From positions 186,001 to 250,000 of the forward strand of contig JACVRA010000170.1 in the NCBI GenBank assembly GCA_019828545.1: a DNA stretch of 64,000 nt. The letters run 5' to 3'. The stretch's first letter is position 1; each line of letters starts with the position of its first letter. Positions 13,067 to 23,961 of the stretch are shown one piece after another. The DNA comes from Paracamarosporium sp. OC-R06-R3 (lineage: Eukaryota > Ascomycota > Dothideomycetes > Pleosporales > Didymosphaeriaceae). The notes under the pieces are model-generated. The model ran no database searches and had not been told where the DNA came from. It saw only the letters and a program-made list of their open reading frames with translations. A program made the position numbers and the translations under genes.

Positions 13067-13557
13067 CCCGAAAATTAGCTACAGAGCCTCATGCGTTACA
13101 CCAGACGATCTCTATGCGTTATGTAAGCATCCCACACGCGGAGTCCCAAAACGTTATAGATATGACCGCGACACAGGTGACTTGCCACCAAGGCTGAAGC
13201 TCATCGATTATGAAGCACATGCACCATTCCCACGCTTCTAGTGGGCGGATAAAGGTCCCTCATGCATTGTGACAAGATTTAGAGTACCTCGGGACTCCCG
13301 TGTCTGCAGCTCCGCAGCTCCGCAGCATGCATGGAGGGTGGAAAGGACATATCATTTGCACTGAAGCATGCTGATCCTGGGGAACGTAGCTTGCCAACCT
13401 GATCTTCGGGGGAAATAATGTCGGCCTATATAATACTAGCACAAGCCATAGTTTTGTTGAATACACAAGCAGTTATACTACGACCAACATCTAGTATTGT
13501 AAAGGTACTGACTTTCAGCAGATGGATCGTACTGACAATTGAGTAGCTACAACCAAA
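13067..13557. other. Divergent promoter region (MFS gene / small protein gene)
   Basis: 491 bp between divergent starts. A TATA-like TATATAAT lies at 13427..13434. A possible 42-bp 5' UTR intron (13505..13546, GTACTG...GAGTAG) sits just before the small-protein ATG. Nothing else coding is seen. Confidence 0.4.
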
Positions 13558-13761
13558 ATGCCACCTGTCGAAAACCAGCAGTCAGCTCAGCAGTCCGCTT
13601 CTACTTGGTCGGACAAGGTGAAAGAGGGGGTGAAGAAGGACACACGTGCTCAACCATGGAAGACTATGTTCACCGAAGAGGTCAACAACAAGGTTGATCG
13701 CGCCCCCGACTTCTCTCTTCTTGAGCCTGGCCAGCCCATGACAAACGGCGTCGCTGGCTAG
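13558..13761 (+). CDS. Small hydrophilic protein, unknown function
   Basis: 67 aa, single exon, start ATG in a strong context (ACCAAAATGCC), stop TAG. The protein is charged and free of hydrophobic segments or cysteines (MPPVENQQSAQQSAS..., DKVKEGVKKDTRAQPW), so it is probably soluble and partly disordered. A TATA-like box about 125 bp upstream and a possible 5' UTR intron support expression. I do not recognise the family. It lies between the MFS gene and the oxygenase gene, and could be a stress-type small protein, but that is only an analogy. A chance ORF is possible. Confidence 0.5.
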   Translation: MPPVENQQSAQQSASTWSDKVKEGVKKDTRAQPWKTMFTEEVNNKVDRAPDFSLLEPGQPMTNGVAG

Positions 13762-14202
13762 TGGACCTAGAAAGCTATGAATGTACGTTGGCTCCTTAAG
13801 TCTGTACTCAATAGGTATGTACTGATGTGACTAAGTATATTCCCGACGGTATTGTAAGCTGGGAGGACCACATAGTTATTAGATCCAGTGAGAAACGAAA
13901 ACAACATCGAATAACTTCCTTCTCTGCTCAAATCTTGATACGTTCGCGAGTGACGCAATGCCGCAAACTAAAAATTGACCTCAGCGCTTATAATGGGATG
14001 CCATTCCATATCCAGCCATGAGTGTAATTTCGTGCATTTGGTGTGGGTGGGGTAATGTAAAACGACAGGCCATATGCACGCATACATATACTTGCATGTC
14101 GTGACATGTGATTCATAGATAAAATGAAGTATCTCCCGATGTCCTGCCCCCATTTAGGTTCACTTGGTCCTCAATAGCCACCTCAGCCTTGAAATAGAAA
14201 CT
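13762..14202. other. Intergenic region upstream of the AsaB-like gene
   Basis: 441 bp with no supportable gene on either strand; probable 3' UTR of the small protein gene and promoter of the next gene. Confidence 0.5.
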
Positions 14203-15283
14203 ATGACAATCCCTGAGGACGAGCGCGCTCGATTTTTGTACTTGAAATGGATAGAACTTTACAACCACGAGAAACCTTTCCAGCTCTTTCTTGAGATACC
14301 AAAAGAGTCAAAAGATCAACGGAAATCGAATTTGGAGTACGAGGAAGGTCCAGAAGAGGTCGTGCACGATGTGCGTGGCCGAGAGTCTGACTTTTCGGTT
14401 GACAACAATGGCTTTACCTACATCAAACATACTAGCCGCCTTGTCCGAGAGCAATTTGAAGATCATGATGCAGTTGAAGGTCGTTATCTTCCCGAATGCG
14501 AAGAGGTGCTGAGGAAACACCTCCATGGCGTTGACCGCGTACACTTTTTTGACTGGCGCGTAAGCAAATATGGCCTCAACATTGAGCTTCTAAAAGCTGA
14601 TTTTGCGTTCCAGCTCAGAAGCAATTCGCTTTCGAAGTGGTATGGTAAGCTCGTAAATTTGAGCGATCCAGCTCAACCGCTGCCACCAGAGCAGCATGTT
14701 CACGTTGGTAAGGCGATACATACTATGGCTTGAACGGTCTAGGCTCATCGTCTTGTTAGATCAAGCCCCCGATGCAGTCGTTCGCAGAGTGCACCTGCAT
14801 CTTGGTGCTGACGCCGAATACTTATTGAAAGGTCGCGTACGCACAGTCAAGTAAGCGAAGGATCGTTGCCTGAGCTGAGGCCTAACTGATGTGGACAGTA
14901 TATGGAGGCCTCTGAATGGTCCTATTCAGGACTGGCCACTGGCCGTTTGTGATGGCAGAACAGTTACAGATGCCGATATGGTTGAAACGGATCACATTCG
15001 TCGACAGTATGATGGAAGCACAATGTATGCGATGCGAAGCGACGGGAAACAATGGTTCTTCATGAGCAAACAAGAAAACGACGAAGTGTTGTTGCTCAAG
15101 AACTTCGATTCGGATCCCTCCGTTTCCGCAAGGTGTATGTACCAGCCTTGACATGGCGTACTAGGCGCTGACCACGCAGATGCCCCGCATGCTTCGTTTG
15201 GCCTTAGCAAGGAAGGTGTTCCTCCACGGGAGAGCATTGAAGTGCGCGCACTTGTGTTCACATATCCAGAGAACTATCGCTGA
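14203..15283 (+). CDS. AsaB / GA4-desaturase-like oxidoreductase (CmcJ-NvfI type)
   Basis: Four exons (14203..14707, 14760..14850, 14899..15134, 15180..15283) give 311 aa. Features of the family are visible in order: YNHEKPFQLFLEIP, DVRGRESDFSVDNNGF, YLPECEEVL, FFDWRVSK, HVHVDQAPDAVVRRVHLHL, NIWRPLNGPIQDWPLAVCD, and the C-terminal FDSDPSVSARYAPHASF...PRESIEVRALVF. The last junction is fixed by this motif: only the donor at 15135 (GTATGT) restores ARYAPHASF. Proteins of this type act as iron-dependent hydroxylases/desaturases or unassigned tailoring enzymes in fungal secondary metabolism. Substrate unknown. The neighbours (MFS transporter, gamma-glutamyltranspeptidase, glutamine-synthetase-like) suggest processing of an amino-acid-derived compound, as inference only. 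Confidence 0.85.
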
Positions 15284-15818
15284 GGCGTAAGACATGTATG
15301 GAAGTGAAAACAAGCTGTGCGGGTGCGTGGGTCCAGTAGGCGCTACGTGACCACTAAGTCCCTTGGCGGTGTCAAAAGGGAAGTAAACAGCACATTAGCA
15401 AGTAGATAGACGAAGAATAATTATTGTGCACTGAGATTGCACTGATCACTGTTATCTTGCGTGTGTATGCATGGGTGGCTACCTCCGCCCCTTGGTCCAG
15501 CCTGCCGGTGTGGTTATGCAATGCAGGGGCATCAATCCGCGACTGGTGTGCCCGTCTCGTAAGCCAGAAGTTGGCACGCGCAGCGCGCCCTGTGACGCTG
15601 AAGCCAGCCATTCAGCTGGCTGAGCAAAAAACCAGTCAGCCTTGTCGCGTTACGCATGCGTCTCCACGCTCGCCGCTCCTTTCGTCGGTCGGGATGGTCT
15701 TGACTCCTGCCCTGTTGAACTATCTCGTTTGTCTTCCCGGGAGGGTCGATGTGTTCTCGTGGCGTAGCACACCGCTAGCTAGCTGAGCGACGCGCCACCA
15801 TTGGGCCAAGGTACAAAG
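15284..15818. other. Intergenic region upstream of GGT
   Basis: 535 bp, no gene supported. The ORF at 15424..15786 has no recognisable domain and a composition typical of non-coding DNA. It presumably carries the GGT promoter. Confidence 0.5.
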
Positions 15819-17873
15819 ATGCGGGTTATCTCGAGGAGGAGACGGCGCGATATTGAGATCATCATGGTTCTTTCGTTCGCTCTCGTGGCTCTTCTGGTCC
15901 TCTCCCAGATAGCCGGAACTTCATCGACTACATCGTTTCCCTTCTCCACTCAGCCACAGGATTCCTCTGCACCCGCCCGAGGAGCGGTGGCTTCATTGAG
16001 TTCAACATGTAGCGATATTGGACTGGATTTGATAAAAAAGGGTGGCAATGCGGCAGATGCGGTAAGTCTTGGTGCAAGTTCTAAACATACAGGACAAACT
16101 AACTTTGCAGTAGATGATCGGTACGGAGTTTTGCTTAGGTGTCAACCGTATGTCGTCGCGTAGCACGCTCCTTGTCTCTATCAAATAACGAACCGCTCGC
16201 AGTATTATACCTCACGGGTGCCGGAGGGGGTGGCTTTATGATCATTCGTAGTACCTCTGGTGCATACGAAGTGGTTGACTTTCGCGAAACTGCACCAGCG
16301 GCTGCAACAGAGGATATGTATAAGAATGGAGCTGTCAAGTCTGTTTTGGGGGGCTTGGCAAGGTCAGTTCATGTTGACGGGAAACACGAGAACAATGCTG
16401 ACAGACACAGTGGAATTCCCGGGACTGTGCGAGGGCTCGGATATCTCCACTCCAAATACGGTCGCCTCCCGTGGTACGATCTGCTGCAGCCATCTATCGC
16501 ACTTGCCAGACAGGGCTTTCCGGTAAACCAACAAATGGTTTTACATATGGACCGTTTGAATAGCACGATCTTCGAAGACGATCCTTCATGGTCCGTCGAC
16601 TTCGCGCCAAATGGTACAAGACTTGGCTTAGGGGATGTTTTGACAAGACGACGATATGCAGATATGTTGAAGAGCATAGCAGAGCGTGGACCCGATGCTT
16701 TCTATACTGGGTCATTAGCAGCCGCTACGGTTGCCGCCGTAAGGCGTGCCGGCGGCATTATATCAATGAACGACCTCGCCAATTACACCCTAGCGATTCG
16801 GGAGCCTAAGCAGATTACCTATCGAGATTTCAGAATTTTCAGCACCGGTTCACCTACGAGTGGAGGCGTTGTGCTCAATATACTGAAAACTTTGGAAGGC
16901 TACAATGATATAGGCAACCCTTCTCGTCTCAATATTAGCCTGCATCGCATAGATGAAGCAGTACGTTTCGGTTACGGTGCTGTAAGTCCACGTCAGACTG
17001 AATCTTCACGCACACGCACATTCTTAACCAAGACAGCGCACAAGGCTTGGCGATCCATCCTTCAATGAGACGATAAATGTATTCGAAGCTGCAATGCTAA
17101 CGGCACAAACTGCTCTTGAAATCCGAAGCAAAATCGTTGACTCGAACAGTTTACCCGTGTCAGCATATAATCCTGATAATATCGAGAGTTTGGAGACGTA
17201 AGTATCGTCCCACCATGAGTACGTAACAACTAATTGTGAACTAGACCTGGAACATCCAATGCTGTAACTGCTGATGATACTGGTTTGGCCGTCTCGTTAA
17301 TCAGTACCGTCAACCTCAATTTTGGCTCCACTGTGATGGTTCCTGAGACAGGACTTCTCATGAATAACGAGATGAACGACTTCTCCATCGAAGGTACGCG
17401 TGACGCTTTCGGCTTTGAGCCCTCTCCCGCGAACTTCATCAAACCAGGCAAAAGACCATTTTCCTCAAGTACGCCAGTCATTGTGGAGTTTCTGTCCAAC
17501 GGCACTTTGTATTTTGTCACTGGCGCCTCTGGAGGTTCTAGGATCATAACTGCAACTCTTCAGTCGCTTTGGAACGTACTTGATCGGCATCTTTCAGTAT
17601 ACGATGCTCTAGCTGCTCCCAGGTTTCACGACCAGCTTAATCCAAACGTCGTATGTCGTCCTTCGTTTTAGTGTTTCACCAACTAACAACGAACAGATTT
17701 CGTTTGATTACGACTTCGATAATAGTACGGTTGCATTCATGAAGTCTCTCGGACATAACGTGTCATGGATGGAGCATTCCTCAGGAATGAATGCTTTGTT
17801 GAGATTTTCAAATGGCACTTTTGAAGCAGTAGGAGAACCGCAATTTGAAGGGGCGGGAGGGGTATCTTATTAG
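15819..17873 (+). CDS. Gamma-glutamyltranspeptidase
   Basis: Transfers or hydrolyses the gamma-glutamyl group of glutathione and its conjugates. Six exons: 15819..16061, 16114..16147, 16203..16981, 17037..17197, 17245..17650, 17697..17873, giving 599 aa, the usual fungal size. Residues about 15-34 form a hydrophobic signal anchor after an Arg-rich start, so the enzyme is probably vacuolar or cell-surface. Motifs seen: GGNAADA, CLGV...GAGGGGFMIIR, DFRETAP, a GIPGTVRGL segment, RTRLGDPSF, and the autocleavage site PGTSNAVTADDTG with the nucleophile Thr at about residue 409; the residue two after it is Asn, where His is common. STVNLNFGS and GASGGSRIITATLQ complete the small subunit. The 34-nt second exon is needed to rebuild the oxyanion loop. 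It converges with the GS-like gene, leaving only 66 bp between stops. Confidence 0.92.
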
Positions 17874-17939
17874 ACATTCTTCTAGCTCTACTAGCTATAT
17901 ATCAGAGACTCTGTCTATATTCAATAATAACTAATTATA

Positions 17940-19334
17940 CTAATAATTCTCCCAGTATATACGTCTGCGCTGCACGTCTGTCAGAGCAGCCAGATGTTCC
18001 CTCTCACTTCTTTTTGCTAGATGGTAGAAACTCAGCAACTGCGGTCCCAAAAGCGTCTCCAGTTCCATCAAGCCTGCTTCGCCAATTTCCAAAGCTTCCT
18101 CGAAAGTCGCTGGGAGTTTTGTGTCCATATGAAGCTCCCTAGCTTTCTCACCGTCAAGATGGGATAGAAAGCCTCGGTTATCAGGCCATGTGAGAAGCTC
18201 TGATTTCTGTATCCCAAGCATACCCGCAGCGGCCACAGTTGCGAGCACCATATATAGGTTCGCTGTACCATCCACTATCTTCAATTCCCAATGTCCCTGA
18301 GCTATCTCTCGAAGTGGTGCCCCACGATTCTGCGTTCCCCTCGTTACCCACTCCGAGAACGCTAGGCCACGTCGCTTGTAGCTTTCTTCCGTGGGCAATC
18401 CATAGCTGCATAGTAGCGGCAAGCGACCGAGTACGCCTGCCAAGAATGAATTTTGGAGTTGATGAGTGTCTTTGTTACTTCTAGCCCCTCCAACATGTAT
18501 AGATACATGCACATGTTGACCGACACAGAAGAGCTTTGAGAACGGCCTAGGGAGAAGTGTTGCCTGTAAGTTGTGCTGCATCGCCGTCCGTTTGACAATC
18601 TCGACACTCTGATACCAAGTGTCTATGGCTGCCAGCGCCGGAAGAGGTCCTAAAGCGATCTCATAGCTATGTCGTGCAGATTCAGGATGAAATTGCTCAA
18701 CACATATTCCTACTGCTGTCAGAGCCTTCACGCAATCTTCAAGACACTTCCCTCTAAGTCCCCTCATGGCATACGCCGAACTCCAATAGTTATACCCATC
18801 TGCTTCTCGTCCCGCCTCTGCATCTTCTCTGTCTTCTTTATTCACGAGGAAGAACTCCATTTCCATGCCCACAAGCAGTGACAACTGCAGCTCTTGCTCC
18901 AGCGATGCTAGCACCTGTTGAAGCATGCTGCGGGGGCATCTCAAAAATGGAGCCGAAACATCAACATCTGCATGCGCGGACACTTCCTCAGATATGTTGC
19001 ATAGAACAGAAGCATGGCCTCGCTCAATGAGGCGAACAGAATGCCAATCAGGCCAGAGACTGTTCACTCCACCGGGGCGAAAGTTCGCGGGCAGTGAGGC
19101 CGCCTGCGCGAAGCCGATGAGGCTGAATGCCCCTGCTCGGAGGGGTTGATGCTGCCCGACGAGCAGAAGGCTATGCTCGATCGGCAATATGCGCACTCGG
19201 AAAACGCCGGAAAGGTCGGGCCAGTGGTAATGGATGAAACAGACATCGGGGTGCTCCCGGCGGAATTTGAAAACGAGCTCTAGGTTCTGCTCAAAGGTGC
19301 CGGTGTGCTGTGAAATGGTACTGGGTACGGCCAT
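17940..19334 (-). CDS. Glutamine synthetase-like enzyme (FluG C-terminal type)
   Basis: 464 aa, intronless. The fold signature of the GS catalytic domain is complete: GMEMEFFLV (metal-binding ExE), QFHPESARHSYEIALGP (two metal glutamates), GQHVHVSI (nucleotide/ammonium loop His), NRGAPLREI, and WELKIVDGTANLYMVLATVA near the C-terminus. Two departures from classic GS are visible: the ExR motif reads ELK, and the NPY motif reads NLY. The protein therefore belongs to the FluG / gamma-glutamylamine ligase-like branch rather than to primary nitrogen assimilation, and may join glutamate to an amine other than ammonia. It lies tail-to-tail with gamma-glutamyltranspeptidase, which suggests linked gamma-glutamyl chemistry. 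The amine substrate cannot be read from sequence. Confidence 0.85.
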   Translation of the reverse strand: MAVPSTISQHTGTFEQNLELVFKFRREHPDVCFIHYHWPDLSGVFRVRILPIEHSLLLVGQHQPLRAGAFSLIGFAQAASLPANFRPGGVNSLWPDWHSVRLIERGHASVLCNISEEVSAHADVDVSAPFLRCPRSMLQQVLASLEQELQLSLLVGMEMEFFLVNKEDREDAEAGREADGYNYWSSAYAMRGLRGKCLEDCVKALTAVGICVEQFHPESARHSYEIALGPLPALAAIDTWYQSVEIVKRTAMQHNLQATLLPRPFSKLFCVGQHVHVSIHVGGARSNKDTHQLQNSFLAGVLGRLPLLCSYGLPTEESYKRRGLAFSEWVTRGTQNRGAPLREIAQGHWELKIVDGTANLYMVLATVAAAGMLGIQKSELLTWPDNRGFLSHLDGEKARELHMDTKLPATFEEALEIGEAGLMELETLLGPQLLSFYHLAKRSEREHLAALTDVQRRRIYWENY

Positions 19335-19740
19335 AGCGTTTGTTATTGCGATTTTACATGAGACTTGAAACGACTGTTGTGATGCGTTCCAACAAACGCG
19401 TATGTCGGCTAGCTATACGAGAAGGACTATGACTTATCGGCCTATTTTCATATATTGTCAGCCGCATGGCGCTGCATTGGGAAGAGCCTGCATTCAGACA
19501 TCTCGGTCTGCAACCTGATAGGAGCGCCTTCCTGTTGCCTTCGTTTCCTTGAAAACCAATCTATTTTTGCTTTTGTTGAGGGCTATCCCCTCCCGTCCGC
19601 CAGATACAAGGTTAACGAGTCTACGATACTTCATGAAAATATACATGCAACTAAACCGTAGTAATGACAAACAGAAACCAGCCTATTGATAATTCCAACG
19701 CAGTACAAAATCTAATACCATTGCTGGCGGGGAAATGTAA
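19335..19740. other. Intergenic region
   Basis: 406 bp between the GS-like start and the 3' end of the membrane protein gene; no gene seen. Confidence 0.5.
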
Positions 19741-22072
19741 TCATAAAGAACGCGCTCGAAAACGCGTACGAAGGGCATTGCCTGCCAGACTCACACTCCT
19801 TTGACGCAAAGTGCGGCCTGTCCTAGGGTGCAGCAGGGATTCATTACCAAGGTCGTCCACGAGATCACGAAACTGGGCACGAAGGCGTCGTTGATACCAC
19901 CATCCCACATATGCCATCGCGACCAAAAATGCGGTCGCCGCAAGGCCACATGGTGTCCAATACCTTCTTGCATTGGTGATCTTTTCGAAACTATTGTTTC
20001 CAAGATAAACTTGAAAATTGGAAGTCCGACGATCCCACCAATACCATATCTACGGTATGTGTCAGTGATCTGTTTTCGGTTCTGAATTGCAGTCCTTGTG
20101 ATAATCTTACCGGGAAGAAACAAAGGCAGTTGACATAAAGATTCATGAATGTAAAGACTGTAACCTCGTCAGCCTAACATTTTAGATGCATGTCGCTGGC
20201 AAGACATACTTGTGCTGATCATCGAAAAGATAAATGTTGCTAGGAGTCCAAGAAAACCTAAAATGTACCAGGGGGTAGATTGCGCCCAACTGACCGCGGG
20301 TAAAGAGCCTAAGGCATATATTTCACCCTTTGCATCTCTTTTCCAGAAACACACATCGACAAGCCAGAGGAATATCAGTAGTAGTTGGGCAGAAACATAC
20401 ACAAGAATCGCGCCAGAGCGGCAGCTGATTCCTGTGACTGGGGTAACGTAGCTGTAATCCGTATTAAAAGTGATCTGCTGAACCGAACTATTGAGCTTAC
20501 CTGATCATGAGGCCCAGCAAAGATGGAATAATAAGAAGTGCGTATGTCGGCATGACGCAGTACAAGAGCCACTTTTTCGGACCCAGATGAAGAACCTCCC
20601 TCCGAACTGAAGAGAGATGAGGATTATCTTCAACGAGTTTGGACAACCACATAGCTTTATTGGTGCCTCGGTTCCACAACCATGCAGGATAGTACTGACC
20701 CAGATAGGAAGGATGGAACAATGCGAAATACAACCTCGTGAACCACCAACTTAGGTTCCCGAACCGGCTACTTTGTGCTGACATGGTGGGCGCTGTGCTT
20801 GGACTAGGTGGAGTGCTTGACTTTTCTAAGTCGGCACGCGTAAAGTGGGATGCGACGCCAGCCCAGGAGCTCGGATTATTCCCAGCAAGTAAAACACTGC
20901 TCACCACTGCTACGTGTGGTATGATCATCCAGAACATCCCGAATGCTAAGCGATGTGCAGTGGATCTGGGATCGTCAGCTCGTCTTTAGCCGTGTAGACG
21001 CGAGTACTTACGCGACTCCATAAGTCGATTGAATCTCAATGAGCGCGTATATGAAACCCCCCATAAAGAAAATAACTGCTGCTCCTACTGTCGTGCCAAA
21101 GCTATACTGTGATTCTAACATGGCTTTCAATCGTGTCTTGGTTGTATCTATATGGAATGATACGCTCGGCACATGTGGTGTCGGCAATCGCACTAGGGTC
21201 TCGACAGTCCCCTGCTTAATCTGACGTGTGGCAGGATACGTCATACTGGACATCAGGGAATCGGCGCCAGGTAGAGGAGCTGTAATGGTTTTCAGGTGAC
21301 CCCAAGCGGGCGACTGATCGAGGTTGCCGATGAGCACAATGTAGAGTAACTGTGCTCGGTCACGCGCGGACAGATTCGGTTCTTTGGACAGCAAAGATAT
21401 AACATGCAGGTCGAGCACCGCCTCAAAGATCCCCGAAATCAGCATAGGACCAGCAAGTGCAAGAACAGTAGCCAACCAGATAATAGTGTCAAACGCAACT
21501 ATGAGGAAGCTTGCGCAAACTTTGAATGGGAGGACGACAATTTTGGATAGCGTACTTCCGTCGCGCGGGAAGAGGGCATCTGGAACCTGGATTTTTCGTC
21601 GCCGAGGGATGCTGAGGCAAAACACAACCGACGGAATGATGAAAGCAACCAGAGGCTGGATCCAGTAGCCGTAGCGTTCGGCTTTGGCCATTTCCCACCC
21701 AGGGCAGTTGTCATTGCACCATCTCCAGGTCACCCAGACCTGTGACGGCTGGCCTCTGGAGCCATTGTAGTTGGCGCCGCATGGAAATTGGTAGTTCATA
21801 AATGTCGATACGTCGCCAGTAAGATGAATTTGACCGGGTTTGAACTGTAGGTCTCCATCAACGATTTCCAAGGACTCATTGATGGCGAGGCGGCAGCAGT
21901 AACTGAAACTTTGGCCTCCCAGATAAGGGTTTTTTGTCGGCTTCAACTGTTCCAGGTTGGCCATTTGATTGTCAAACATGTCCCCTAGGGTTTTGTAAGG
22001 TCCAGTAGCATGTGTGCGTACGCACAGCAACCCGAGGATCAGCGCGTGTTGTAGAGAATGCCAGCGCGCCAT
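19741..22072 (-). CDS. Multi-pass membrane protein, unknown function, with apparent frameshift
   Basis: Minus-strand exons 22072..21012, 20965..20501, 20451..20210, 20157..20111 and 20069..about 19741, each with GT/AG and matching phase. The protein starts with a signal peptide, has a cysteine-bearing extracellular domain, and then at least eight membrane helices (for example YWIQPLVAFIIPSVVFCL, TIIWLATVLALAGPMLI, LLLIFLWLVDVCF, WYILGFLGLLATFIFSM). In the last exon the frame runs through GIGGIVGLPIFKFILETIVSK and then, unless shifted by one base at the AAAA run (plus-strand TTTT 19982..19985), continues as an unlikely tail ending at 19791. The shifted frame gives ITNARRYWTPCGLA...AMAYVGWWYQRRL, a membrane helix plus basic tail, ending at 19741. 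The resemblance is to uncharacterised fungal integral membrane proteins; function unknown. Confidence 0.75.
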
Positions 22073-22798
22073 ATCGGACGAGATGGTTCGGTAGAAGACA
22101 ACGATACGTTACCGGGAAGAATTCAATGAGGAACACATTTTACATTTATGTCAAGATCGACAAAGCTCCAGCCAGGCTACAAGGCTCACTTCCTACAGAT
22201 GGAGCCTCAACAGTGAGCGATATCTAAGCCGGTGCCGCCTTGCCAGTAGCCGCCACGCTCCGGATTCGTATATTCTCGTATATAGGCAGTGCAAGCCAGG
22301 AAGTCTTCGGGGGCGAAGCTGCATCCTCTGTCCTACTGGCCGAATTATCCACAGGGCTGAAGCACGTCAAATGTAAGAGGGCTGCAGAGCAAAGTGATAG
22401 GTCGGAAGGACGAGTCTTTTTCCTTGAGACGCGTCCAACGTGCATACTGGGCTTGACCAACAAAAGCAACTGTTTCCGAACTACAGGTCGCGAATGTGCA
22501 CCGAATCACCCTCTGTTGCGAGCTTCACTAATTTCTACGGCTTTTCTGCGTGGTTGTGTTCTTGTCTGACAGCGGGAACGGACTCTTGGCCTAAGAAACT
22601 TGGGATTATATTTGGTGGGCGAAGAAGACGGGAACAATGCTCCGCTGATAGTCGTCAACGTGACACAGACATAGAGAAAGTTATTCTCTATAGTGATTAA
22701 ACATAAAATTTAGGATAGTATTTGAGACGATGTATTAGAAACAGATAGCCCCTGTATGACTAACACATATAGCATACGAATCAGCCGCCCCTTAGAGG
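22073..22798. other. Intergenic region between membrane gene and tRNA pair
   Basis: About 725 bp without a gene I can support; overlapping ORFs on both strands lack domains. It includes the membrane protein promoter (minus-strand start at 22072). Confidence 0.5.
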
Positions 22799-22807
22799 AA
22801 AAAAAAA
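22799..22807 (-). terminator. Pol III terminator (T9) for the tRNA pair
   Basis: Nine consecutive A on the plus strand, T9 on the minus strand, five bases after the 3' end of tRNA-Glu. It is the only T-run following either tRNA. Confidence 0.8.
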
Positions 22808-22812
22808 GATCA

Positions 22813-22894
22813 CTCCGATGCGGGGAATCGAACCCCGGCCGTGCCGGACACTCTGAGTGAGAGCGGCAAATCCTAGCCACTAGACCACATCGGA
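22813..22894 (-). tRNA. tRNA-Glu (CTC), with a 10-nt intron
   Basis: The acceptor stem TCCGATG pairs with CATCGGA; the T-arm GGGGTTCGATTCCCC and the anticodon stem TGCCG/CGGCA are intact. The anticodon loop region is 17 nt, so a 10-nt intron sits one base after the anticodon, the canonical position. Anticodon CTC. It is 8 nt downstream of tRNA-Ile on the same strand. Confidence 0.93.
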
Positions 22895-22902
22895 TGAGGG
22901 GA

Positions 22903-22987
22903 TGGTCAGTACGGGGGTCGAACCCGCGACCTTGGCGTCAACAGGCAGTTATTAGCACCACGCTCTAACCAACTGAGCTAACCGACC
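22903..22987 (-). tRNA. tRNA-Ile (AAT), with an 11-nt intron
   Basis: The acceptor stem GGTCGGT pairs with ACTGACC (one G-T pair); D-arm TAGCTCAGTTGGTTAGAGC, anticodon stem TGGTG/CGCCA, T-arm CGGGTTCGAACCCCCG. An 11-nt intron follows the base 3' of the anticodon AAT. There is no T-run between this gene and the following tRNA-Glu. Confidence 0.93.
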
Positions 22988-23961
22988 GTTTCTGATTGGT
23001 TGATGGAGACTCTCTTTCACCAAACATTTATATGCCAGCATGTCGAAAAAAAAGGCCGATCGAAGTTCTTCTACACATGGAAAGAACGGTCATCCGTGTA
23101 CCCATCAAATTGTCATGGTTCCATGCTTCCTCTGCACCGTCTCTAACCTACCACCAACGTGAAAAACTTTTCCTCGTCTCCACCGTAATTTTCGCATGTC
23201 CCGCCCAACACCCTCAACACCAATCTGGTCACTAGATTGATGTCTGTCTAGCTGCTTGCTGGCTAGTGCTCTTCGTGTAGCAACGCGCGTGCCGGCAAAC
23301 GCAGATACAATCCAGGCGGTTGCCCATACGAACAAACTTTTTCGTGTCTCATCGCCACGGTCACCATCAGTGTGTAACACTGGAATGTGCAACTCAATTC
23401 GTCAAGAATGCACAATACAAACACACAACACAACGAAGATCATCACCCAAAATCGCGTATACAGAAACAAACTAACTCAAAAGTGAGCTCATTACAAAGT
23501 ACAACTACACACTAAGCTGCAAGGTATCAATCAAAGCTTCAAGTCACAGCAGTAACAACCACCGCCAACAGAACCTAACAAGCCGCCTGGGCCGTCTGTG
23601 CAAGGCCCACGAGCCAGGATGCTCAAGTCGTAATTCGTAGAAGGTCATGAAAAAAGCCACAGGCGAAGGATCGCTGAATCGCTAGAAACGAATTTTGTGG
23701 TGGAAACTAGAAGATAGGAAATGTCTGTCGCAGGGTATTGGTGTTGTTGGAGGCGGTTGTTGTTATAGACATAGGAAAGGGGTATGTACAGGGAACAAGG
23801 ATGTGCTTGTGGCGGGTAGATGTGAAGCGGCGGTAAGAAACGTGGCGGCCAGCAGAGAAGCAGGGCGGCGGGGCAGATGTGTGCCTGCGACGTGGCTAGT
23901 GCATCGTCGATGGCTGGTGGTGTGGTGTTTGTGGCGGGGCAGCCGCGGGTGCTGGGTTCTT
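22988..23961. other. Intergenic region / PH gene 3' UTR
   Basis: 974 bp containing upstream sequence of the tRNA pair and the downstream region of the tandem-PH gene. A-rich between about 23400 and 23560. No gene supported. Confidence 0.5.
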
